Assembly: GCA_009801085.1 (NCBI GenBank)
Contig: VNWV01000035.1
Span: 1 to 64,000 of the forward strand
Source of the DNA: Lasiodiplodia sp. COLG20
Taxonomy: Eukaryota > Ascomycota > Dothideomycetes > Botryosphaeriales > Botryosphaeriaceae
DNA length: 64,000 nt
Reading direction: 5' to 3'
Under the pieces are notes generated by a model. That model made no database searches. It was not told the origin of the DNA and saw only the letters and a list, made by a program, of their open reading frames with translations. This document shows positions 21,787 through 33,394 of this stretch, one piece after another. Numbering within the stretch: the first letter of the stretch is position 1; every line of letters starts with the position of its first letter. Both the position numbers and the translations under genes were made by a program.

Positions 21787-23071
21787 TGTTGCGGTGTTGT
21801 CAGTGGTGTGATTTTTGTGTTGATGTGGAAGCTCTTCACGGCGGGGTAAGTAGTGCTATATACTCGGCGCTTCGGCCGTACTCCGCAGGTAATCCGGCTG
21901 TTGGTGGACAAGGAATAGGCTCCGCCACATGTTCGAAACAGTCTGACAGGGTTTGTACTACACCGCTTGAATTCCGCTTGATATCCGTATGAACTCCGCT
22001 TGAAGAGGCTCTATTACCTGAGGCAGTTTAGCGTCTGTGTAAAAAGTAAGACCTAAACTGATTTAGGGAAAAACAGCGAAACCAGGCGGCCATTTGCGAA
22101 ATGCCATTGATACATCATTCAAGACCAATGAGCCCAAGTTCAATTTTGGGGCAATTACTAAACAGCACTTCTCGGCCCAAACAGCACCTCTTGCATCGTA
22201 CGACGATTTTATGGTCTTATTGGCCAAGGCTACGCCTGAGTGAGAAGAGGTGCTGCTCGGTAATTTGACTTGTGGTGCTTGACGAGGACAAACGCGACAT
22301 GGTTGGTCTTTGTATAGGCATCGCATACAAAATCGGCCACGACTTCTGAGCGCACGGTGTAAGACGTGCTGTTTAGGGCGAGGAGTATTGTTTGGTTCGT
22401 ATGGTTGCCTCAGAGGTGCTGTTTGGTTTACCCCTTCAATTTTTGAGTGGCGTGTTGGCATATATAATTGTGTCGTGGTGATGGTGGTGTTATCGGCGAC
22501 TAAAGCTCTGTCCCAGTCCGTTCGGCGACCTCGCTTTCATTCAATCTCCCCACCAACTCCGTCCTGTTAGTCTGGGAGACCTTCACTGCCGTGCGGCGTA
22601 TGTTGCTAATAGTAATCCTCCTGTTCTATCTCCTTTGCACTGATCTCGTTCTCCACTCTTATCCTCGTCATTCTTACCGGCGCCGCCTAAGCTGCCATCG
22701 TTTTTCTTACCAATTCTGCTATCGGTGTTTGAGCTTATTGTAAAATTTTCACAAAGCCTTTGGAAATATCATGTTTACTGGTGGTATTCGTGGGGCCATG
22801 TCTTGGCAGGTGCTTTTTTTTTTTTTTCGAGTGAGTTATCGCCGTTCAAGACCTGACAGGAGGTCGCCGATATGGTCGCCGAGGCTCGGCTGGAACGGAG
22901 TACGAATCAATCAATTAATCAGACATGGTCGCCGATGGTGGACAAACTTGCGGACTAGAAGTTTTATATAGTAAGTCAGCAAAATCAAACTTTATCAATT
23001 TAGAATTTCCAATAGTAAGGTGCAGCTTTCGAAGTCAGAGTAAAAGACTATTTCGCCATTAACTCAACACA
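21787..23071. other. Intergenic, no gene recognised
   Basis: About 1.3 kb. Contains several scattered copies, in both orientations, of a short AGGTGCTGTT-like word (near 22160, 22180, 22246, 22365 and 22415) and a T16 run at ~22811. A 132-codon minus frame at 22063-22461 has no domain and I do not call it. May be a decayed repeat. Confidence 0.4.
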
Positions 23072-23961
23072 ATGGAAGTGGGCGCTGGCTCAAATTCATT
23101 GGCCCGATCATTGCGAAAGTTCGGAGGATTTCTCAATCGGGAGGTAAACACAAAGTCACATCTGCTTGAGTTCAATTTGCTTCTCCTTGCTCTTGCTATT
23201 GGTATTCAAGATGCAGTGTCTTACCCAGACTTTCAGTGCTTCGCTTCCAATCAAACAGGTAGGTACCGCATTCCAGCAACTGGACACGCATATGCGAAAT
23301 GATTCGCTAATGCGGGCTTGGCGTAGGAAACACGGTCATGTTCGCGGTTGGTCTCTTGGATGACCGGGCTGCGGACCTCATGCTCTCTGTACCAACAATC
23401 GGCTTGTCGCTCGGGTTCTTCTTGGCCGGCGTCCTGATTTTCGGACAATTCGCGAACCTCATACGGTCGGTACGGCAGCGGTGGTGGCTTGTTCTTTCTA
23501 GTGTCCTGCAGACATTGATGATCTCTGCGGGCGCAATCCTCCAATACAAGTTCCCTGAGGCGTCTACCAATGCATCTGCGCTCGGAAAAACAGTGTTGGG
23601 ATTACTGGCATTCTCCGCAGGTGCCCAAGTGTCAATGGTACGAGCGTTAAAGATTACAGAGTGAGTGCGCCGTAGCTGTTGGCGTTTTACCGCTAACCTT
23701 TGCGCTAACAGCATGACAACGGCAATGGCGACGGCTGCTTGGGTCGACATCTTCATCGACCCGTATTTGCTCGCTGGTATCACGAAGAACCGAAGCCGCA
23801 ACCGACGCGCAGCATTTCTTCTTGCTTTGATTGCAGGGAGTTTCCTTGGAGCCGCCACATACAGAGCTGGTGGTTCGGGTTTCGCCTTGGTCATCAGCGT
23901 CGTCATCAAAACGATGGCAGCTCTACTATTTCTCATTAACGACGAGGATAGATCCAGGTAG
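23072..23961 (+). CDS. DUF1275 (YoaK-like) membrane protein
   Basis: Three exons: 23072-23258, 23327-23660 and 23712-23961, for 256 aa. About six transmembrane spans are visible. DUF1275 features: AIGIQDAVSYPDFQCFASNQTGNTVMFAVGL (a polar GxQDA and F-x-S-NQTGN-T block on the first helices; the NQTGN site is rebuilt across intron 1), then helices around GLSLGFFLAGVLIFG, LVLSSVLQTLMISAGAIL and GLLAFSAGAQVSMVRAL, and DIFIDPYLL near the end. The family is widespread in bacteria and fungi and its substrate is unknown. Introns have GTAGGT and GTGAGT donors and the frame closes. Confidence 0.85.
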
Positions 23962-26481
23962 TTCTCGTAATAATGTCTCTTTGTCTGTTGCTGCTGACGT
24001 TGGAATTTTGTAGTTTTCCAGAACCATAGAATCCACGATTTAAAAATTTAGCGGATGGATTATCAATCTGCTGCTGTTTGATTCGGGTCAGAACTTGCTC
24101 TATGGCAAGATGGAGATAACTGTATAGTGCGAAGAAAGTATCATCAAAACTTTACACTATTATTATATTCTCTCAAGCCCCTTTTCCAATGTCGCTGTCC
24201 ATACGTGTTGTTCTACGCCCATAGTCAGTTGGGGGCCAACTCCCCCAAGTCCGTTGACCGCATGACCCCGCCTCCCAACCAGAAGCGGCTGGTGAAGAAT
24301 TTTCTGGCCAAGTATATGAGTGGCTAGTAGCTCACGGCTAATTGAGCACTTTTCGTCGCCCAAGCTTCGCAACTCACTATTCCTCTTCTCGAACCCGGAC
24401 ATGGCCCCGGAAACGGTGAAAGGTTTTGCAAGTAATGATTGCCTAATGACTCCCAAGAGGCTTTTATTCCACTCTCGTAAGAGTCGGCAAATAATTCGGC
24501 AGTGCTATGTCTCGAATGCGCTCATGCTCTATTACCCGGCAAATTCTATACTTGGCCGTTAAGAGCAGACTCGGCAACCTGTCAAGACTGCTGGCTTTGA
24601 ACCTATCTTCTTCTATCACTGTTTCATCGGTTATGCCTTCTGGACCTCGGAGAAGATGGGCAACCGCACAACTATGGGAAGCCTCGTACAGAAGACGCTT
24701 GACACGGAGATTTCCGAAGGGGCGAAAAGACATGAAATCTTCACTTCACTGTTTCAAAACTCCGAATAGCAAGCTTTACACATCCAGCGCCGTCACCGAC
24801 ATTTCGAAGCTTGGCTTTGACTACGGACGTGGCTCCATAGATGCTTTCGTTCCTGATGGCACCGCACGGACTCGTTCGTATTGTTAGGTACAGGCACATG
24901 CACAACACCAGCCGTACCGACTATGCGGGCTCCTTCATCCTCCATCACTTTTCGAAAGGACCAGGGACGAGCGATCGTTGGAGTTTGGTAAGGGTTTCAT
25001 CTTTAGACGCTTGAATGTCTAAAATTGTCAAAACTGTCCGGACGAACTGAGCGACCAGTCTTTGATTCCAATCCCCAAGCCACTCGATTCGAGGCATCAC
25101 GAGCCAGTGAAGTCAAATATTGAGTGGAAATTGAGACCGCCACCGGTTCCCTCAAGTTCTCTTCTGCATGAGACCCTACCATTAAGGACATTCCTATCAG
25201 GAGTTCATCATTGCAGTGGCGGTGACAAGTGAAGTGCAAATTAGATTTCTCGAAGAACTTTTGGCGTTGTTTCAGGAGTATACAAAGTTCACAAGAACAC
25301 AATGTTCAGGCCAACAAGACAAAAGTACTGTTAGGTAGTGTCTGTTCAATGCAATTTCTGCTGCCACCAGACTTCTTCTTGCTACGAGAGCCGCATTTCT
25401 ACAGTGCGTGAGTTGCACTCTTAGGGTGTATGCTTAACATTACGCGATTGAATTTGTGGTCGATAACTACAATGCAGGAGTTCTCCGCGTGATTTTAGGT
25501 TGCTATTCACGGAGCCACCTCTCGTTGATTGGTTGTGTTCTTGGCGCGCAAGTACATGAGCTTACACTTGACACGCTCTCTGTGATGATGGGTTCTCACT
25601 CAACTGCCGAAAGCTATTAAAGTTCGAACAAGGCGTTGGCGCCGAGACATTCGCGAGATTTCTACAGCTTAACCATATCCAGCCATCATGACCTGCTGAT
25701 TTCACAAGTAGAGTCATGTAGAGGCGGTCTGATAAGTTGGGGGCCACAACCGCGCAAATACACAAAATAGATACTGAACAAGACAATCGAGGAACAAGGC
25801 GGAAGGCCGAAAGGATGATCGTTGCTAGAAACAGCCCAAAAAGGCATTAGCGCAGATGAAACTTTCCCGCCAAGGCTAGTAAGCTTTGATTGCGGCAACC
25901 GCCGGCTACTAATCTTAGCCAGCGAAACGCGTCCCTTTGCGAAACTCGGATCCCCAATGGGACCTGCGGCTGATTCCAGGCCTTTGGGCGCGTGAGATAA
26001 ACGTTGGGCTAAAAAAGTAACATTTGTGGGGTTGACCAGTGACGAACCCGCGCCCCGCAGTTGACTCGAGAGCCTTACTCAAGCAAGTAACCTTCCAGTA
26101 CCTGAGTACATTTTTTCCATCGCTCAGCCTCGCTGTGTAAGCTCTAAATGTGGCTTCTGGAATTTCTTGTCCGAGCAGATCGTCATCTCAGTTCAGCTCG
26201 TCGACGTCACTGGGCAACTTCACCGTCTCGGAAGAGCCGGAAACAACTCAGAACAAGGTTTACCTCGGTATTCCGGCATGGCTATGCTGGAAGCTCAGAG
26301 CAATGGGGGAGACAAACGTTGAGGAAGTATGAGTGTTGACTGACCGTTTAAGAATCACCCAAATATATATATAAAGGAGCACGCAAGAACCCCTCTTACT
26401 GTCGCCACCATCATCAGCTCTCTCATCAAATCAGATCACTCAAACCTCCTCACCACAACACTATTTAAACCAATCACCACC
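23962..26481. other. 2.5-kb stretch without a recognisable gene
   Basis: Only short frames interrupted by stops on both strands. A patch at 24240-24900 has a gene-like composition in short pieces (for example NQKRLVKNFLAKYMSG before a stop), so it may be an eroded gene, but no family is recognised. A TATA-like ATATATATATAAAGG at about 26362 probably belongs to the secreted-protein gene that follows. Confidence 0.4.
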
Positions 26482-26928
26482 ATGCGTTTCACCAGCGTCC
26501 TCCTCACTCTCGCCACCGTCGGCTCCGCCTTCGCCGCGGCCGCCCACACGGGTCCCCACGACAACAAGCTGGCGGCGCGCCACGACGAGTTCCGCGAGGA
26601 CATCAGCAAGCGCTGGGACGACGGCGGCAGCGTCTGGGCCTCTGGCACCTGCGACCACGACAACGACTGCCCGCGCGTGTGCCGCGACGAGTTCGGCAAG
26701 GACGCCTTCGCCGACGAGGGCACCAAGTGCTGCTCGGGCTACTGCGCCTGCTCCGGCGGCTGCAAGGGCAAGGGCGGCAAGAACGAGTGCGACGCCACCA
26801 ACGACTGCCCGCGCATCTGCAGGGAGAGGTACGGCATCGAGACCGATTCTCAGAACTCCAAGTGCTGCAGCAGCACGTGCAACTGCTATGGCAACTACTG
26901 CGAGAAGAACGATTTCGGCGGCTGGTAG
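26482..26928 (+). CDS. Small secreted protein, two tandem 8-Cys modules
   Basis: Single exon, 148 aa. A signal peptide (MRFTSVLLTLATVGSAFA) is followed by a short acidic/basic propeptide ending in SKR, a likely Kex2-type site. The mature part has two modules with identical cysteine spacing: C-x5-C-x3-C-x13/14-CC-x3-C-x-C-x3-C (first from CDHDNDCPRVC, second from CDATNDCPRIC). All eight cysteines are kept in both. The rest is Gly/Asp-rich and the protein ends FGGW. Sixteen cysteines in about 80 residues point to a disulphide-stabilised extracellular protein such as an effector, antimicrobial or knottin-like protein, but I recognise no named family. A TATA-like box lies ~115 bases upstream. Confidence 0.82.
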   Translation: MRFTSVLLTLATVGSAFAAAAHTGPHDNKLAARHDEFREDISKRWDDGGSVWASGTCDHDNDCPRVCRDEFGKDAFADEGTKCCSGYCACSGGCKGKGGKNECDATNDCPRICRERYGIETDSQNSKCCSSTCNCYGNYCEKNDFGGW

Positions 26929-27183
26929 AGGAGTGGTTCTCGGATCGCTCGGGTGTTTGGCTGGATGGGGGATGAGGGGAGGTGGAAGTTTGGGGAGACT
27001 GCAAGGATGGCGGGTGAGGGAGTTGTAATGGAACGGGGGAGCATCAATCAGGGGGAGGCACTTCAATCATGTCTGGCTGTACTGAAGACTCTAATTGTAA
27101 TTCGCGCCTCACTCAAAAATGGTAGTGATTGACAATACCTTTCCGCTTTCGATAGTGACCGTGCTATCTTCCATAACCTTATT

Positions 27184-28332
27184 TCACCGCTCAAGCCTTC
27201 TGCTTATACCAATGCAGCTTTCGAATGTCGTCTCTCTCTTTCCCTCCTTCAATGCAACCATCTCATCCATGAAGTCCTGCCGCCACGCATCATCCAGTCT
27301 CTCAGGGCTCCATTGAAACAACTTCTTAGCCATTGTTCCCTTCATGCCTTTGTGGCCTGCTAATCCACGCTCAGCTATCGCAGTCTGTCCGGCACAGATT
27401 TCATCAGCAACCGCTTGCAGTGATTCCTGGCGAATTTCCTTTTCCTTTGGCGTATCCTCGCGAGGCAACACTCCAGCCTTGAACGCAGCGTCGAGGGCGA
27501 GCTGTTGGATCTCGAGGTTCAGCACGCGAGCAACGGAAGGGAAGATGATGCCCTTCCTGCCCGACGGAATATATCCCACGCCACGGTCTTCGCGCTCGAG
27601 GATAGCACGCACGATGAGCACGTAAAGCGCAGCGAGGTCCTGTACGTGCACCCAGTCGAAGTTGGCAGTGTCGGTCAACTTGTAGCCATAGCCATGCTCG
27701 ACAACATAGCGAACAGCCATTGGAACAACAAGGCCGCCTCGGTTGAAGAGTCCCGAACCCTCGCCAAATATGCACGGCGTTGTAAGGCTGACGGCCTGCA
27801 CGCCCGTCTCTTCGGCACGAGTGAGCACCGCGACTTCGGCGGTTCGTTGCGGATATGGATCGCGTTCGTCCTCGCTCTTGATGAAGTTGTAGACTTTCTC
27901 GGGGTCGGCGTCGTCGAATTCGCGGTCGGGATCGGCCTGTCCAGTGATCGGCTTGTCGCCCAGATTCGTGCACCCACTGATGTGGAGCATCCATGGCATC
28001 GGCTTTCCGGCACCGATGCGACGCGCAAGCCCATCTACAAATGCACGGGCGCCCACTGGAATAAACCCCGAGCCTGTGTTGATGACGATGTCGTAATTCG
28101 AAGCTATGTTAGTGATGGCCTCGATGTCGTGGAGCCCCTTCCATTGAAGAGGGTTGACGCGAGCGCCATAGGCATCTTTGAGCTTCTGTGCCGATTCTTC
28201 CCCACGTATCAGCACATCGAAAGTCAGATCCTTGAGGGAGGGTGCGGGGTTCTTGACAAGTTGATCGAGAACAGTGCCACCAACATATCCGGTAGCCCCG
28301 GTAAGAACGATTTTGTTTCCCATGGGACTCAT
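27184..28332 (-). CDS. NAD(P)-dependent epimerase/extended-SDR-like protein
   Basis: Single exon, 382 aa, ATG at 28332. The Rossmann nucleotide-binding start is KIVLTGATGYVGGTVLDQL (G-x-x-G-x-x-G). Later VINTGSGFIPVGARAFVDGL and MLHISGCTNLGDKP place the usual catalytic Ser region, and VYNFIKSED gives a Y-x-x-x-K pair. SLTTPCIFGEGSGLFNRGG and FDWVHVQDLAALYVLIV match epimerase/dehydratase-type substrate loops. The closest everyday description is an NmrA/epimerase-like oxidoreductase. Substrate is unknown. No pathway partners are adjacent except another SDR 1.4 kb away on the other strand. Confidence 0.83.
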   Translation of the reverse strand: MSPMGNKIVLTGATGYVGGTVLDQLVKNPAPSLKDLTFDVLIRGEESAQKLKDAYGARVNPLQWKGLHDIEAITNIASNYDIVINTGSGFIPVGARAFVDGLARRIGAGKPMPWMLHISGCTNLGDKPITGQADPDREFDDADPEKVYNFIKSEDERDPYPQRTAEVAVLTRAEETGVQAVSLTTPCIFGEGSGLFNRGGLVVPMAVRYVVEHGYGYKLTDTANFDWVHVQDLAALYVLIVRAILEREDRGVGYIPSGRKGIIFPSVARVLNLEIQQLALDAAFKAGVLPREDTPKEKEIRQESLQAVADEICAGQTAIAERGLAGHKGMKGTMAKKLFQWSPERLDDAWRQDFMDEMVALKEGKRETTFESCIGISRRLER

Positions 28333-29689
28333 GCCCGCAGTTTTGCTTTCGTCTGAAGATTGACCAATATTGGAGAGAGGTGCTCAACGTCTTCGATTCT
28401 CGAAGCTCATTCTGGAGTATATGAGCGGAGACTTTGTATTTGGCTCGGCACTCCTTGTTCAGTGACAGGGTTCTTTTAAGGTTCACTTTTACCTAGCAAA
28501 CCAACGTGGAAGAGATGCGAGAGGACATGAAAGTGACATAGAAGCCGTCTTATTTCGTCTCTTACATATAGCATACATTGATGTGAGCCGCCAATCGAGC
28601 CACAAACCACGCCCTCATGAAAATAGATATCGCTGCCATTCTCATTTATTTTTTTTTTGTACGGTTGTAGAACATCGAGATTCAAAAATGTCTTCAATGG
28701 AGATCATCTCTGAATAATTTATAGTGAGTAGTTGTTGACACTGACGTGCTGACTTGATCGTATGTCCGAGTCGTTCTGGATGTAACGTGATTTAACTCCG
28801 GAGCTGGGCGGTGTCCGGTTTTGGAATGATCCGCGCTCAGAAAGATACGATCGATGATTCGTCGTCAGCAAGGTCGGCAGGATCGGAACTTCGTCTACAC
28901 TGATCTTACAAATCGAGTTGGACAACATCATGAGAGGAAGGCCATTTATAAGCTGCATGCCTGTCACTTGTACCATCCGGCGGGATGCCGTTATCAGTAG
29001 ATGTCGATGATCGCGAACTGCATACACGACGAATTTGACTGCTACGTCATGATCAGATTTTTTCCACCAGAATGCGAGTAGAATTTCTTGCAAGGATGCC
29101 TCTGCTAAAGTTTACTTCCAGGTTTAGTAACAGCTATTTCTACAAATATTCACCAGATAAGTTGCTCTTCTATCTACAAAGCGCTATAGCTCCTTTATAA
29201 GTCCTTTAGTTTGCGCACAGACCCAGTAATTCTTGAACTGCTGGCCGATGAAATTGAGCCGCACTTTTGGTCAGGGATGGGCACAGCGACTTCCTTTTTA
29301 GGGATTCCGCATAAGCGCTTTTGCAAAGTATATTGAAGTATGTAGTGATGCAATAGGCGGCGGCCGAAAAAAGAGCGAAACTCAGGTGTCATTTCAAATC
29401 GGCGGACGAAAATCGGCGGGAACTTTGATTTGAAACGTCTATCCTCGCGAATAGGATCCGTGATGACTTCAAAATCTCACTCGACAACAATCCTTCCGAT
29501 GATTCATCACGCATCATTGGCAGACATACTGGACCACTCAGATGCAAAACTCCGAAACCTTCTTACTATCTCCATCGTCAGTGCTCAACGAGGACTATAA
29601 GATAGCACGGTGAAGCGATGGAAGAGACCATCAACAGCACATCACTTCATCCCAACATCCACTCCTCAGTATTGAACACGTGAAAAACC
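28333..29689. other. Divergent spacer, no gene called
   Basis: Lies upstream of two oppositely oriented SDR-type genes. Holds a poly-T/A run near 28647. A 124-codon minus frame at 28719-29093 lacks an ATG at its start and any domain, so I leave it out. Confidence 0.45.
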
Positions 29690-30661
29690 ATGGAGAAGTA
29701 CTCCCCAGTCAAGACGCTCCACCGGAGCATGTACCCAGCCATCGACCCCACCAACCCGGCCAACAGCGCAGCCGGCAAGACCATTGCCATCAGCGGCGGC
29801 GGCAGCGGCATCGGTTACGCCATTGCACGCGGCTTCTGCAAAGCAGGCGCCTCGACCGTCATCCTCCTCGGCCGCCGGCAAGCCGTGCTGGACGAAGCAT
29901 CCGCCGCGCTGCACGCCGACTACGGCACGACCATCTGGACCTACAGCCTCGACGTGCGCGACAACTCCGCCACGTCCGCCACCTTCGCCTCCATCCGCGA
30001 ACGCCTCCGTTCCGCCACCAACGACGAGACGGCCGACGTCGACGTGCTAGTCGCCAACGCGGCAGTGCTAGACCAGGGCGAAGTCTCGCTCGAGTTCGAC
30101 CCAGCCGTCATCGCCAACGCCTTCACGACCAACGTCTTCGGCGTCGCGAACCTCGCGCGCGCCTTCCTCGCGCCCGAGCTGCCCGCCGTGCCCAACCCCG
30201 GCTGGAAGCCCGGCGTCGACCCCATCGGCACGCGCAAAGACACGTCGGCCGTGCGCGCGCCGGGTCGCCCCAAGGTCCTGCTCGAGGTCTCGTCCGCGGC
30301 CGCGCACCTGCTGTTCCCGGGGCAGGCGGTTTATGGCACGACGAAGCTGGCGTCGACGCACTTCTTGCGCCACTTGCAGGCTGAGCTGGATCGCATGGAG
30401 GGGCAGCCTGTGCGCGTGCATAGTTTTCATCCTGGTGCTATTTTTACGCCGGGTGTGCTGGCGCTGGGGGTTACGGAGGAGGTCATGGCGGGCGATGATA
30501 TCAGTTTGCCTGAGGGTTTCGCCGTGTGGCTTGCGTCGCCGGCTGCGGCGTTCTTGAAGGGCAGGTTGGCTTGGTCGGCTTGGGATGTGCCCGAGTTGTT
30601 GGAGCTGAAGGGCAAGTTTGAAGAGGATCCGGAATTTTGTACCGTTTCGTTGAAGCTGTGA
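29690..30661 (+). CDS. Short-chain dehydrogenase/reductase (classical SDR)
   Basis: Single exon, 323 aa. The ATG at 29690 has a Kozak-like context. Cofactor site TIAISGGGSGIGYAIARGF (TGxxxGIG variant), VDVLVANAAVLD (the NNAG-equivalent NAA), active-site Ser in LEVSSAAAHLLF, and YGTTKLAST as the Y-x-x-x-K catalytic pair. FHPGAIFTPGV follows as the usual PG loop. The enzyme should oxidise or reduce a carbonyl or alcohol with NAD(P)(H). Substrate is unknown. The N-terminal 25 residues before the Rossmann fold are an extension found in many fungal SDRs. GC-rich coding region. Confidence 0.92.
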   Translation: MEKYSPVKTLHRSMYPAIDPTNPANSAAGKTIAISGGGSGIGYAIARGFCKAGASTVILLGRRQAVLDEASAALHADYGTTIWTYSLDVRDNSATSATFASIRERLRSATNDETADVDVLVANAAVLDQGEVSLEFDPAVIANAFTTNVFGVANLARAFLAPELPAVPNPGWKPGVDPIGTRKDTSAVRAPGRPKVLLEVSSAAAHLLFPGQAVYGTTKLASTHFLRHLQAELDRMEGQPVRVHSFHPGAIFTPGVLALGVTEEVMAGDDISLPEGFAVWLASPAAAFLKGRLAWSAWDVPELLELKGKFEEDPEFCTVSLKL

Positions 30662-31632
30662 GTGGACGGTTGTTCGGATGTTATTGAGGTGCTGTAGTAT
30701 GATATCATATTCGATTTATATACTGCGAATTTGAAATGGAAAACGATGAAGTTGCATCCAATATTGTAATGGATAAATGCCGAGAAGTGGTATTTCACGA
30801 ATTGGGTACGCGAAGTGAGCAATACGCTACCTGGTCGCATCGATGAGCTAATATATCGAATGGTTGAGGATTGTTTTGGAGTTTTATAAATAAGAAAACT
30901 CCTAAGCTCCTGAGTTTCTGCTAACCCCTACAATGCGCTTTTGATTCGCTGTCGTGGACATACTCTAGTGCAAGTAGTGCCTGTGCGTGCAGCTACTTAA
31001 GCGAGGCTTTTGTTGGCTGTTCGGCCCTGCATTCGGGCGCTTCCAACACGATGTAGAAGCGTGTTTCTGCGACGTGCATCACCAATCGAACTAGCTTGTC
31101 TCTGGCTGTATTTCTGAGTGTCAGCAATACATGCTTCCATCCGGAGGAACTTTCAATGGTAACATCTGAATCCTTATCAATATTCGTACACCTGTGGCGC
31201 TATCCATGATTCGCAAAGCTTATCCTTCCTGTCTAGACCTGTTCGGTCCCACATTTTACCACAACAGGCTAAGCAACCCGTTTCTACCAAGCCTTGACCA
31301 AGCTTGTTCGTTATAAAGCCGGGGGAACTTCTGTCTGATCGCCGTCCAAACCCTCGGTGGATCTCTGCCACACCGCTTCAGCGGCTGTGCTGCTCTCAAT
31401 TTTCTTGCGACAACCACGTCATAGCATCTGCGTCATCAACGTACATTTATCACGACCTCAACCAGCAGCGCTGCGATTCCATCTCCCTTTTTCTTCCCCA
31501 GTCCATTAAAAAAATTTTCCGTTCCTCCCGATACCCCTTTTTCCATTTCCCAACCCCGACGACGTCCACGAACAAACTCCTTGAACGAACAACCCACAAT
31601 CCAAGAAAACACAAAACAAAACTCCATCGAAA
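30662..31632. other. Intergenic, promoter of ZZ-finger gene
   Basis: About 970 bases with no gene. The 3' part (31480-31632) is CT-rich with short A runs, typical of a 5' UTR/promoter in filamentous ascomycetes. Confidence 0.5.
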
Positions 31633-33394
31633 ATGGGCCTCCACGACACCTTCGACTTCGACGAACCCGCCTACATCGCCAAGACCAAAGCCCGCACCAC
31701 CCCGCAACTCCAAGAAGAAGAAATCAAAAAGCTGCGCCAACACTTCGCCGCCTCCTGCTCCATCGGCGCCGGCGTGGGCCACTCGATCCACAGCGCCGGC
31801 ATCTCGCTCGGCGTCTCGGCCTTCGGCCTGCGCCGCCTCGTCGTCGCGCGGCGCAAGCTCGCCATCATCCGCGCCGAGCTGACCGCCCGCGGCGTCAAGC
31901 TGCACGACCCGACCAAACGCGATGTAGCCATTCCGGTGGGAGCGGCGCTGGCGGGCATGGGGTTGGGCGCCGAGATTGGGCATCTGGTGGGCGGGTTGAT
32001 GCCGACGCCTGGCTTGCCGCCCGGCACACATCTCGATCAGGCGGGCAATGTGGTGGGGGATCTGGCGGGCGCGAGTGAGGGGTTTGTGCATGGCCTCGCA
32101 GATCAGAGCCATGCGGTTGGTCATGCGGTGCATGAGCAGGTTGCTGGCGCGCTGGCGGGTCACGTGGGGGCGGAGGTGGCGGGTGGTGCGACGAATGCGG
32201 CGGGTGATGGGCATGCGGTCGGGTATGTGGCGGGCATTTTGGCGGCGAAGAAGACGGAGGAGTTTATTGCCGAGGTGGTGGGGGAGGCCGTGTTTGCGTA
32301 TGCGATGGAGAAGTTGTTGGATCCGGAGATTAAGGTCGAGTTGGCGTTGAAGGGGAAGTGTAGTCGGTTGTTGGGGCCGTTGGGGCAGTATTGTAGGGGG
32401 TGTGGGCAGTCGATTAGGGAGGGGAGGTTTGCGCGTAAGTCGACAGGAGGGAGGTGCGGGTTAAGGATTGATGCTGATGGTTTGATTGCAGATTGCTGCC
32501 AGGGCGGTGATGACTACGACCTCTGCATGCCGTGCTTCGGCAATGGCGTTAGCTGTCAATGCACCGATCGCGAGATGGTGATCATGCAGAAGTCAGTTGC
32601 TGGAGATGTCGTGATTTCCGAGAAGGGAGAAACCAATAGGCGACTTGCTGCTGCTCCGAAGGTGAATTGTGTCGGCTGCCAAAAAGAGGTCACCCAAGGC
32701 CGCTATTACTGTAAGCTCCCGTGCAGAGTCTCGTCAAAGCCAGTCGTACTGACAGACGTTCAGATTGCGATTCGTGCAATCAGAGCAAGGATGGGTATGA
32801 TCTATGCGAATCTTGCTACGAATCTGGCCACACTTGCGAAACTCCAGACGAACATCGTCTGTACGTCTATCTGAGGGCCAACGTTCCAGAGAACGTGGGC
32901 CCATACACATACATCTCGGTTGATGCAGTACCTTGTAATACCTGTGAGACGCGGGTAGAACAAGGGCCATATTATTGTAAGTTATCACATGCACCTTTAA
33001 ATGGGTACCCAGAACTGACTTCCTTAAGACTGCCCCAGTTGCGGGGATTTCGCAATGTGCGAGCGGTGCTACGAGATGGGACGTTCATGCAAGAATCGTG
33101 AGGCTGGCCATATCCTCATCCGATACTATGCCTACTCTGCCATGTACTCGGTCTCTGGAGACTTCCACGACAAAAAATGCAGGTTCTGCAAAGATTCATT
33201 AGGAAAATCACGGGATTCCTTTTACCGTAAGTCTTCTTACTCTACAGCTACCCTACACCAACACTAAAGTTCATAATTCGCTAGGCTGTACGAAGTGCGA
33301 TGACGGACATTACGATCTTTGCGGAAGTTGTTACACGAAGGGTGCAGGTTGTGAGGACCGGACGCATTCTTTGGCGAAGTATATTATTCAATGA
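31633..33394 (+). CDS. Protein with glycine-rich domain and four ZZ-type zinc-finger units
   Basis: Five exons: 31633-32434, 32492-32710, 32764-32976, 33029-33226 and 33285-33394, for 513 aa. The N-terminal ~260 residues are glycine/alanine/histidine-rich and amphipathic (for example PVGAALAGMGLGAEIGHLVG). The C-terminal half has four repeats, each starting with a C-x2-C pair (YCRGCGQSI, CVGCQKEV, PCNTCETRV, KCRFCKDSL) and continuing after an intron with a C-x2-C...Y-D-L-C-x2-C half (DYDLCMPC, GYDLCESC, FAMCERCYE, HYDLCGSC). This is ZZ-type zinc-finger spacing. ZZ fingers bind protein partners. All four introns sit at the same phase-1 codon inside the repeats, so the array grew by duplication of an exon-intron-exon unit. 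Cellular role is unknown. Confidence 0.85.

Noticed and set aside
31450..32214. 254-codon minus-strand frame opposite the ZZ-finger gene
   Set aside because: Arises from codon bias of the plus-strand gene and shows no domain.
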